5,241 nucleotides of DNA from Chloroflexota bacterium (GTDB lineage Bacteria; Chloroflexota; Dehalococcoidia; Lucifugimonadales; JADFKI01): assembly GCA_009838595.1 (NCBI GenBank), contig VXRI01000190.1, positions 1 through 5,241 of the forward strand, given 5' to 3'. Made by a program: the position numbers and the translations under genes. Below, piece by piece: positions 1 to 5,241 of this stretch (the first letter of the stretch is position 1; the number at the start of each line of letters is the position of its first letter). The notes under the pieces are model-generated. The model saw only the letters and a list, made by a program, of their open reading frames with translations, made no database searches and was not told where the DNA came from.

Positions 1-1303
1 TTTCTGGCAGCGCCGCGCCGTAATATCGCCCACGCCGGTGGCTCACGCGGCTCACCAAACGCTTGGCGTGACTCGCTCGCGCCTGGCTGTCCGGCGCATC
101 CAAATTCAGCGGTTTGACCTGAAACGACTCGCCGGCGCTGAACACATCCTCATCCGCGTCGCCCTCAAAGTGTTCATCAGAGTCTTCATGCTCAAGCGGC
201 AATTCAGGCGGCGGCACGTCCGGAATATCAGGTTCGCGCATATCGTTTTGGGGCGGCGGCTGATTTTGCAACAGCAGATCTTGCGCCATTTCTTGCAATC
301 TCTCGCTGTTCATCTCCGGGTCGTCGAACGGCTGGCGGCGCATGCGATGCATCAACGCCATCTCCGCCACGCGCAGCACATCCTCGAGCGCTACGCTCGT
401 CCTGCCCTCATACGCCGCGAGAGTTTGAGACGCCTTGTATATCACGATGTCCGCGCGCAGCCCGTCAACATCGTGCTCGGCGCACAGCCGCGCGATGAAT
501 GTCAGAATGCCGTCATCGACCTTGACTGATGGCAGCAGCAGCATGGCTGATGCGATGCGCTCTCGCTCCGCCGATTCCGCTTTTGTCCAGCCTTCTCGGA
601 ACGCCGCCGGGTCGTTCTCGAACGCGATGCGCCGGCGTATCACATCGGCGCGGCGCTCTGCATCGCGGATATGGTCGATTTCCACCGCAAGCCCAAATCT
701 GTCGATGAACTGCGGTCGCAGGTCGCCTTCTTCCGGGTTCATCGTGCCTATGAGCAGGAAGCGCGCGGGATGCGCGAACGATATGCCCTCGCGTTCCACG
801 AAGTTGCGACCCATCGCCGCCGAGTCGAGCAGCACATCGACAACATGGTCGTTGAGCAGGTTCACCTCGTCAATGTACAGGATGCCGCGATGTGCCGCCG
901 CGAGCAAGCCCGGCTCGAAGCGGCGGCGGCCCTCGCGTATGGCAGCTTCGATGTCCAGCGTTCCCACCACCGCCTCTTCAGTCGCGCTCACGGGCAGCTC
1001 CACCAGGCGCACCTGCCGCGATACGGCTTCCCGCCGGGATGCCACACAGAATCCGCAGCCCGCGAATGGCGCGCTTGGTTCACAGCGATACGCGCATCCC
1101 GGCACGACATCGATTTGCGGCAAAAGCGCGGCAAGTGACCGCGCCGCCGTGGATTTCGCCGTGCCCTTCTCGCCGCGAATCAGCACGCCGCCGATAGCAG
1201 GATTGATGGCGTTCAAGATTAGGGCAAGTTTCATCCGCTCCTGTCCCACAATGGCGGAAAAGGGGAAGGTTTCGGCTTGGGGGATGTGGCTGAGTTGGGT
1301 CAT
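1..1303 (-). CDS. chlID: ChlI/ChlD-type chelatase AAA+ ATPase, motor partner of CobN (partial, C-terminus outside window)
   Basis: I translated this frame by hand: it is open for 434 codons from ATG at 1303 to the left edge with no stop. The protein is an AAA+ ATPase of the Mg/Co-chelatase family. Seen: Walker A GEKGTAKS (residues 44-51), Walker B ILYIDEVNLL (141-150), sensor-1 region GTMNPEEGDLRPQ (186-198) followed by the DRF arginine (R202), and a helical lid to about 325. A four-cysteine cluster (C70, C74, C83, C86) sits between Walker A and B and could bind metal. Residues about 345-390 form a Pro- and Asp/Glu-rich linker, then a basic stretch (RRGR near 423-426). This is the usual hinge between the ChlI-like ATPase and the C-terminal von Willebrand A domain of ChlI-ChlD fusions, so a VWA/MIDAS domain probably follows outside the window. 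Inferred role: ATP-driven remodelling of CobN for cobalt insertion in the cytoplasm. Its start overlaps the preceding stop and has only a weak, distant AGGA upstream, which suggests coupled translation. A magnesium chelatase role is less likely beside CobN. Confidence 0.93.
   Translation of the reverse strand, partial: MTQLSHIPQAETFPFSAIVGQERMKLALILNAINPAIGGVLIRGEKGTAKSTAARSLAALLPQIDVVPGCAYRCEPSAPFAGCGFCVASRREAVSRQVRLVELPVSATEEAVVGTLDIEAAIREGRRRFEPGLLAAAHRGILYIDEVNLLNDHVVDVLLDSAAMGRNFVEREGISFAHPARFLLIGTMNPEEGDLRPQFIDRFGLAVEIDHIRDAERRADVIRRRIAFENDPAAFREGWTKAESAERERIASAMLLLPSVKVDDGILTFIARLCAEHDVDGLRADIVIYKASQTLAAYEGRTSVALEDVLRVAEMALMHRMRRQPFDDPEMNSERLQEMAQDLLLQNQPPPQNDMREPDIPDVPPPELPLEHEDSDEHFEGDADEDVFSAGESFQVKPLNLDAPDSQARASHAKRLVSRVSHRRGRYYGAALPE
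1300..1303 (-). promoter_or_regulatory. ATGA stop/start overlap (translational coupling)
   Basis: The TGA stop of the 255-residue gene (1302-1300) and the ATG of the ATPase gene (1303-1301) share bases in an ATGA. No good Shine-Dalgarno sequence lies within 10 bases upstream; the nearest is a weak AGGA about 12 bases away. Such overlaps usually mean that translation of the downstream gene depends on termination-reinitiation from the upstream one. Coupling is an inference from the arrangement. Confidence 0.75.
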
Positions 1304-2067
1304 ATTTGTAGTTGGTCCTGGTTGTCCGTAAATGTACGGTATGCCTTACTCAACACTTCAAACTTTGGGTTGGCAGCAGATATTGGGTAAAGTGCATGTA
1401 CGCTATTCATTGCAGACATCATATCGCGGAATTCACGACGAACCTGTGGACTACACGACACAAGTGCATGCATGATATTCCTGATGGTGTCATCGGCTTC
1501 GCGCTGCCTTCTTAAGAATTCTTGTTGTTGGAGTATATTAACTACAACTTGATTGACAACTTCCATATCGGGCATAAAAGTCCTATTGTCCTCGCCCATC
1601 AACACCGGCTTATAGTTGTACCATTGGTGTTGATTAAGCGAGCCACTATCAGGCATGAAAGCATCTTGATTCCGGTTGAAAGGGTTATCATCGAGAATCA
1701 TGTGATAAAGGTCTTTTTCACTGCTTATATCCACTACGACAGTTTCCACTCTCAAGTTATGCCGCCTCTGAATTACATCCTCCTTTGTTTTGCTGGTGTA
1801 ATCCACTTCTATAACTCTGATTGGACGATGGTCTGAGTTGTATATTGCTAGATCCGGTATGGTACCAGCGATAGCTGTCGTCTCATCTGGAATGGCGCAT
1901 CTTGCCATTCCATCCCTCAAATCACTGGACGTTTCGCCTGTCGCAGACACAACAAATACCTTCGCCTGTGAGTGAAGTGCCTCCCATATCATCGCAACAG
2001 CGTACTCGTGCAAATACGACACAGGATTTGCCTGGGTGCCTACATTCTCTTTCCACAAATTTGTCAT
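1300..2067 (-). CDS. Hypothetical protein with PD-(D/E)XK nuclease-like core (255 aa)
   Basis: I do not recognise a named family. The N-terminal part has the order expected of a PD-(D/E)XK core: a helix with an acidic residue (SYLHEYAVAMIWEAL, E21), a beta strand (AKVFVVSA, 35-42), then IPDLAIYNSDHRPIRVIEVD (70-89), with P71-D72 in the PD position and E87 ending a hydrophobic strand. A strand ETVVVDIS follows (108-115). The usual lysine two residues after the glutamate is Asp here (E87-V-D89); K93 or K95 might substitute. Residues about 165-220 are predominantly helical and charged with no known motif; there is no signal peptide or membrane segment. The start is supported by GAAGGGG 8 bases upstream. 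The gene lies 31 bases after the hydrolase and overlaps the ATPase start by 4 bases. Its GC content is near 40-45% in lines I counted, against about 57-72% for chelatase genes, suggesting transfer. It could be a nuclease, a degenerate one, or a nucleic-acid-binding regulator. Confidence 0.8.
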   Translation of the reverse strand: MTNLWKENVGTQANPVSYLHEYAVAMIWEALHSQAKVFVVSATGETSSDLRDGMARCAIPDETTAIAGTIPDLAIYNSDHRPIRVIEVDYTSKTKEDVIQRRHNLRVETVVVDISSEKDLYHMILDDNPFNRNQDAFMPDSGSLNQHQWYNYKPVLMGEDNRTFMPDMEVVNQVVVNILQQQEFLRRQREADDTIRNIMHALVSCSPQVRREFRDMMSAMNSVHALYPISAANPKFEVLSKAYRTFTDNQDQLQI

Positions 2068-2075
2068 TACCCGAG

Positions 2076-2082
2076 CCCCTTC
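2076..2082 (-). promoter_or_regulatory. Ribosome binding site of the 255-residue gene
   Basis: On the minus strand GAAGGGG stands 8 bases before the ATG at 2067. It supports that start for a gene with no recognised homolog, and shows that this gene can initiate on its own even though the next gene appears to depend on it. Confidence 0.6.
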
Positions 2083-2098
2083 ATTACGTCCATCGATG

Positions 2099-2872
2099 TT
2101 AGCTCCCGTCGCCGGTTTCCTTCAAAAACGCCTGCACATGCGGCAGCACAAGCTCGCTGCGCTCCATCGCTTGCGTGTGATCAAGTCCCGGCAGCGAAAC
2201 CCAAGTTACATTAGGCATGCGCTTCACGCACTCCGCCGCGCCCACATGCAAGCCGTCTGCGTCGCCGCAATACACCAAGCAGGGCATCGTCATTGTAGGC
2301 AGCACAGGGGACATGTTCGGCCTTTGGATAAGCCCCAAAGACGCGCCGATGATTGCCTCAGGGTCGTTGGCGAGCAACTGCGCCTTGCGCTCAGGCGAAA
2401 TGACATCGCCATCAGCTGCAAGGTCTGTGACATAGCCTTCCATGCCGCCCGCCTTGATGCGCTTGATGCGGTCTTCCAGCCTGGCGGCGTCCAGCGAATA
2501 CGGGTGCATGCCGCCGATGATAAGCGAATGAAAGCGGTCCGCGAATGACTCCGCGAGGGCGAATCCGATGCTGCCGCCCATCGAGTATCCGATGTAGTGC
2601 GCCTTGTCGATGCCTTCCGTGTCCATCGCGGCGACAACATCGGACGCCATCGTCGTCTGGTTATAGGCATCGGCGTCGTGCGGCTTATCGCTGTCGCCAT
2701 GCCCGCGCGCGTCAACCAGCAGCAGCCGATAGTCGCTTTTCAGCGCATCGACAAAGCCGAACTCGTACCAGCGCAGGATGCTGCTGGTAAGCCCGTGCTG
2801 AAGTACCAGAGGAGTTCCTTCGCCCTCGATGTGATAGTGTATGCGAACCCCGTTGTTGTCAACATAAGGCAT
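2099..2872 (-). CDS. Alpha/beta hydrolase, proline iminopeptidase/esterase-like fold (257 aa)
   Basis: This is a full-length single-domain alpha/beta hydrolase. Seen: substrate-side start VDNNGVRIHYHIEGEGTPLV, oxyanion-hole HG (H26-G27), the strand LLLVDARGHGDSDKP (50-64) typical of the fold, nucleophile elbow GYSMGG (95-100) with Ser97, acid turn CGDADG with Asp206 as the likely acid (Asp204 is the alternative), and catalytic His232 in GLDHTQ. The cap region (about 124-190) is helical. No signal peptide or membrane segment is seen, so it is probably cytoplasmic. The family includes esterases, lactonases, haloperoxidase-like enzymes and C-C hydrolases; the substrate cannot be read from sequence. 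ATG at 2872 matches the family N-terminus; AAGGA lies upstream but at a long spacing of 14 bases. The gene follows the 177-residue gene by 30 bases and its GC resembles the chelatase genes. No cobalamin-pathway role is established for this type. Confidence 0.95.
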   Translation of the reverse strand: MPYVDNNGVRIHYHIEGEGTPLVLQHGLTSSILRWYEFGFVDALKSDYRLLLVDARGHGDSDKPHDADAYNQTTMASDVVAAMDTEGIDKAHYIGYSMGGSIGFALAESFADRFHSLIIGGMHPYSLDAARLEDRIKRIKAGGMEGYVTDLAADGDVISPERKAQLLANDPEAIIGASLGLIQRPNMSPVLPTMTMPCLVYCGDADGLHVGAAECVKRMPNVTWVSLPGLDHTQAMERSELVLPHVQAFLKETGDGS

Positions 2873-2902
2873 CTGCGTTCACCCGTTCCTTTTGTTTATT
2901 TT

Positions 2903-3436
2903 TCATAAGCCTTGTTCCCAGCACTCTGTCGAACAATATCCGCTGAGGTATTCGCCATTGATTGGTTGGGGACGCAAGTAGAATGATGTAATAGACTTCT
3001 GATATTGCAACTTCTCTATACTTGGCGGACTACTATCTATCACTTCGATTACGCACAACAATCCGCCATTAACATGCAATGGTGACGCTGACAACGCAGC
3101 AACATCAGCCCTATAATGCTTGCCCGTTCTAACCATCCGAACCGTATGCTCTATATTCGCAAAATCCGCGCTAGGGAATTGATTTGTTGTGCCGCAGAAT
3201 TCGCACATCAGCGGCGGCAAGGTATCATAGTTCGCCGCAATCGTATCGCGCATTGCGTTGTGGGCAGTTATTCTACGGCTGTCCCTCTGTTCAATATCTT
3301 CGGGTTTCAACACGAGGTTGCAGCGTCTGCACCAGAATCCGCGGTGCTGGTCTCGCCATCGCATGAGAATGCGCCGATGTGTGCCCTCGCCGTCGCACTC
3401 GGGCTGTGTATCACGAATTTGGCGTCTTCTAGGCAA
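2903..3436 (-). CDS. Cys-rich protein with CoiA-like PD-(D/E)XK nuclease-type domain (177 aa, TTG start)
   Basis: No named family is certain. The N-terminal part carries cysteine pairs that look like zinc knuckles: C36-x2-C39 (WCRRC) and C78-x2-C81 (MCEFC), with C14 possibly joining. The core, residues about 97-146, runs HTVRM...HYRADVAAL...LLCVIEVIDSSPPSIEKL. This resembles the CoiA-like or restriction-endonuclease-like pattern in which an (R/P)(P/A)D strand is followed by a hydrophobic strand ending in IEV and a P-x-x-x-K segment. D111 and E131 would be the metal-binding acids; the canonical lysine position is Ile (E131-V-I133), as in many divergent members. The C-terminus adds YCSTECWEQ, another CxxxC pair common in zinc-ribbon tails. 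The start is TTG: an in-frame TGA at 3448-3446 excludes earlier starts, GAGGG lies 6 bases before TTG, and the next ATG is codon 25. The 3' two thirds is AT-rich relative to cobN. A zinc-dependent nuclease or nucleic-acid-binding protein is inferred. Confidence 0.78.
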   Translation of the reverse strand: MPRRRQIRDTQPECDGEGTHRRILMRWRDQHRGFWCRRCNLVLKPEDIEQRDSRRITAHNAMRDTIAANYDTLPPLMCEFCGTTNQFPSADFANIEHTVRMVRTGKHYRADVAALSASPLHVNGGLLCVIEVIDSSPPSIEKLQYQKSITSFYLRPQPINGEYLSGYCSTECWEQGL

Positions 3437-3442
3437 TATACG

Positions 3443-3447
3443 CCCTC
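3443..3447 (-). promoter_or_regulatory. Ribosome binding site deciding a TTG start
   Basis: GAGGG on the minus strand lies 6 bases before TTG at 3436 and overlaps an in-frame TGA (3448-3446). The stop rules out a longer protein in this frame, and the site makes TTG more likely than the internal ATG at 3364. Confidence 0.55.
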
Positions 3448-3454
3448 ACAAATT

Positions 3455-3474
3455 ATCCTGTCCCCATCCTGTCC
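3455..3474. repeat. Direct repeat of ATCCTGTCC, period 11
   Basis: ATCCTGTCC occurs at 3455-3463 and again at 3466-3474, separated by CC, in the 60-base spacer between cobN and the 177-residue gene. On the transcribed strand it reads as two copies of GGACAGGAT. It could be a protein binding site or a fragment of a dispersed intergenic repeat. The spacer otherwise holds only the ribosome binding site; I see no stem-loop terminator. Confidence 0.5.
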
Positions 3475-3496
3475 ATTGATGTAAATTGTTCCCGCG

Positions 3497-5241
3497 CTAT
3501 TCCTGCCGCTCTTCTAGCAGCGCTTCAGTTCGCAGATAGACACGGCGAAGTTCGGTCAGCGTCTCTTCCGGCGCGTTCTCCCACATGCCCCTGTCCGCCG
3601 CTTCCATCAGCCGCTCGGCTATCGAGCGCAGCGCCCATGGGTTGCTCTCCTCGAAGAACGCCTGCATATCCGCGTCCAGTGCGTATCGCTCGGTTACTTC
3701 CTGATACATCCAGTCGTCGATTATCTGCGATGTGGCGTCGTAGCCGAAGATGTAGTCCACTGTCGCGGCAAGCTCGAATGCGCCCTTGTAGCCGTGCCGC
3801 TTCATGCCGTCCATCCACTTCGGGTTGACCACGCGCGAACGGAACACGCGCTGCGCCTCTTCCTTCAGGTCGCGCGTGCGCAGCAGTGACGGGTCGGACG
3901 AATCGCCGAAGAATTGTCGCGGGTTGTCGCCGGCGAGCGCACGCACCGTAGCAATCATTCCGCCGTGGAACTGCATGTAGTCGTCCGAATCGAATATGTC
4001 GTGCTCGCGGTTGTCCTGATTCTTCGTGGCGACATCAATCGCGGCGAACCGACGGCGAAACTCCGGCACCGCACTGACGCCGTGCTGACGCCTACCATAA
4101 GCATAAGACCCCCAAGCCGTATAGACATTCGCCAAGTCCTCGTCAGACTGCCAGCTTCCGTCGTCAATCGCTTGCAAAATGCCCGCGCCGTAGCTGCCCG
4201 GCTTGCTGCCGAATATCCTGTACAGCGACTCGGATGCCGCCGTGTCCACGCTGACGCCGCTTGCTCTCTTCTCGGCGAGTTCTGCGGCGTAGTGCTTCAT
4301 CACGAAGTTCTGCCCTTCAGGTTCGTCAAGAACTGCCACTCTATGGAAGGCATCGTCCATCATAACGATGAGGTTCTGGAACGCGTCTCGGAAGAAGCCG
4401 CTAATGCGCACGGTAACATCGATGCGCGGTCGTCCGAGTTCTTCGAGGGGTATGACCTCTAAGCCGCTCACTCGCCGGTTTTCTTCCTGCCATGTCGGGC
4501 GAACGCCGATGAGCGCGAGTATCTGCGCGATGTCGTCGCCGTGCGTGCGCATCGCAGATGTGCCCCAAACGCTGATGCCGACCGACTCCGGATATTCGCC
4601 CTCGTCGTTCAGGTATCGCTCGACAAGCGAATCCGCGAGTTCCCTGCCAATCTGCCACGATGTTTCGGACGGCAAACTGCGCGGGTCCATCGAGTAGAAA
4701 TTGCGGCCCGTAGGCAGCACACCGGCCATGCCGCGAGTGGGCGCGCCTGCGGGACCGGGTGATATGAAGCGCCCGTCGAAGCCGCGAAGCAGCGCGTCTA
4801 TCTCGTCGGTCGTCTGCGTGAGCGCGGGGTAGATGCTGTCGCACACATAGCGCAGCACGCGCGGCACATCACCCGTGTCCGCGAGCATGTCGGCGGCGAT
4901 GCGCTCCACGCCCGCGCTGTCGAAACCACTGTCGCGCAGCCTTTCGTACAGCGCATGCGCCAGCGCTTCCAGACCTTCTACCACATCCCCCGCGCTGCGT
5001 ATCTCGTGGTTGTCCTCCCGCCCCCGCCCGTTCATAGCAAACAACATATCTCTGAAAACTGAAAACTGACTACCGACAACCGACGCGCTTCTGTCGCGCA
5101 TCATCGCCGCGTAGTCGATGCCGAGCGCATCCCCGATGGCGTGCCTCAAGCCGGGTATGTCGCCGTTATTCAGCCGCGTCAGCGCGAGCAGCAGCCCGAT
5201 TAGCATTTCGGCTTGTGGCGCTTCGCCCAGTGTATGCAGCC
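3497..5241 (-). CDS. cobN: Cobaltochelatase large subunit CobN (partial, N-terminal half outside window)
   Basis: The frame is open from the right edge to TAG at 3499-3497, giving 580 residues. The Met at 5206 is internal: codons before it read LHTLGEAPQAE, a conserved CobN stretch. Full-length CobN is about 1,200-1,300 residues, so this is the C-terminal half. Counting the first whole codon as 1, CobN hallmarks are LPTGRNFY (175-182), WGTSAMRTHGDD (225-236), the segment ISGFFRDAFQNLIVMMDDA (279-297), FGSKPGSYGAG (343-353), and HGYKG (482-486). CobN binds the corrin ring (hydrogenobyrinate a,c-diamide in the aerobic route) and cobalt; an AAA+ partner drives insertion with ATP. That partner is probably the ATPase gene at the left end. 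BchH/ChlH, the magnesium chelatase large subunit, is homologous, but this sequence fits CobN better. Residues about 52-62 are encoded by a tandem heptamer tract in a region that varies among homologs, so this part may be a repeat insertion. Confidence 0.95.
   Translation of the reverse strand, partial: LHTLGEAPQAEMLIGLLLALTRLNNGDIPGLRHAIGDALGIDYAAMMRDRSASVVGSQFSVFRDMLFAMNGRGREDNHEIRSAGDVVEGLEALAHALYERLRDSGFDSAGVERIAADMLADTGDVPRVLRYVCDSIYPALTQTTDEIDALLRGFDGRFISPGPAGAPTRGMAGVLPTGRNFYSMDPRSLPSETSWQIGRELADSLVERYLNDEGEYPESVGISVWGTSAMRTHGDDIAQILALIGVRPTWQEENRRVSGLEVIPLEELGRPRIDVTVRISGFFRDAFQNLIVMMDDAFHRVAVLDEPEGQNFVMKHYAAELAEKRASGVSVDTAASESLYRIFGSKPGSYGAGILQAIDDGSWQSDEDLANVYTAWGSYAYGRRQHGVSAVPEFRRRFAAIDVATKNQDNREHDIFDSDDYMQFHGGMIATVRALAGDNPRQFFGDSSDPSLLRTRDLKEEAQRVFRSRVVNPKWMDGMKRHGYKGAFELAATVDYIFGYDATSQIIDDWMYQEVTERYALDADMQAFFEESNPWALRSIAERLMEAADRGMWENAPEETLTELRRVYLRTEALLEERQE
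5052..5086. repeat. Tandem heptamer tract (five units) inside cobN
   Basis: Five consecutive 7-base units are visible on the plus strand: CTGAAAA, CTGAAAA, CTGACTA, CCGACAA, CCGACGC. The first two are identical and the rest decay from the pattern C(T/C)GA(A/C)NN. The pattern resembles the short tandemly repeated heptamers known from cyanobacteria and other bacteria, which are mostly intergenic. Here it is translated in the cobN frame as ASVVGSQFSVF without a stop. Relation to those families is inferred from appearance only. Confidence 0.6.

Noticed and set aside
38..1331. Several long plus-strand open frames over the left third, Arg/Ser/His-rich
   Set aside because: They are opposite-strand shadows of the ATPase gene; their translations are low-complexity and lack motifs, whereas the minus frame shows Walker A, Walker B and sensor motifs.
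1522..1836. Plus-strand open frame of 104 codons with hydrophobic runs, membrane-like
   Set aside because: It is antisense to the 255-residue gene, has no recognisable motif, and its hydrophobic runs reflect reverse complement of AT-rich codons. The minus frame has a good ribosome binding site and operon context.
2903..3436. HNH endonuclease reading of the Cys-rich 177-residue protein
   Set aside because: Two CxxC pairs recall HNH zinc sites, but I see no HNH or DH histidine pair between them. The RAD...IEV pattern fits a PD-(D/E)XK-like core better.
3456..3476. Tiny minus-strand leader peptide starting at ATG 3476 (MDRMGTG)
   Set aside because: It is encoded by the direct repeat itself, is only seven codons, and has no clear ribosome binding site.
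3437..3496. Rho-independent terminator after cobN
   Set aside because: No GC-rich inverted repeat followed by a T run is visible on the minus strand; the repeat there is direct, not inverted.
3914..4462. Plus-strand open frame of 182 codons inside cobN
   Set aside because: It is antisense to conserved CobN motifs, a common shadow in GC-rich genes.
5052..5086. CRISPR-like array
   Set aside because: The units are 7 bases long with no spacers, so this is a simple tandem repeat.

Overview
The window reads as one minus-strand gene cluster, probably one operon, built around a cobalt chelatase of the cobalamin (vitamin B12) pathway. It begins at the right edge with the C-terminal half of CobN, the large chelatase subunit. 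It ends at the left edge with the N-terminal two thirds of its likely motor partner, a ChlI/ChlD-type AAA+ ATPase. Both genes run off the window. All five genes point the same way, spacers are 30 to 60 bases, and the last junction is a 4-base ATGA overlap. No gene-free stretch exceeds about 60 bases, and I saw no RNA gene, CRISPR array, transposase or convincing terminator.

Layout in transcription order, right to left: cobN (partial, 5241-3497); a short spacer with a direct repeat; a cysteine-rich 177-residue protein starting at TTG (3436-2903) with a CoiA-like PD-(D/E)XK nuclease-type core; an alpha/beta hydrolase with a complete catalytic triad (2872-2099); a 255-residue unknown protein (2067-1300) with a second PD-(D/E)XK-like core; and the ChlI/ChlD-type ATPase (1303 to beyond 1). 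CobN and the ATPase would form an ATP-driven metal chelatase. The three genes between them have no known part in cobalamin synthesis.

The most unusual point is that two proteins with similar nuclease-like signatures ((P/A)D, then VIEV) lie on either side of the hydrolase between two genes that normally work together. The 255-residue gene and much of the 177-residue gene are clearly more AT-rich than the chelatase and hydrolase genes, which suggests acquired cargo. The ATGA overlap nevertheless ties the 255-residue gene to translation of the ATPase. A second oddity is a tandem heptamer tract inside cobN that looks like a dispersed repeat read through in frame.

The organism is a bacterium with moderately high GC. 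CobN paired with a fused ChlI/ChlD-type ATPase, rather than CobS/CobT, is known from Chloroflexota, Actinomycetota, cyanobacteria and others. An uncultured Chloroflexota-like bacterium is a reasonable but weak guess.
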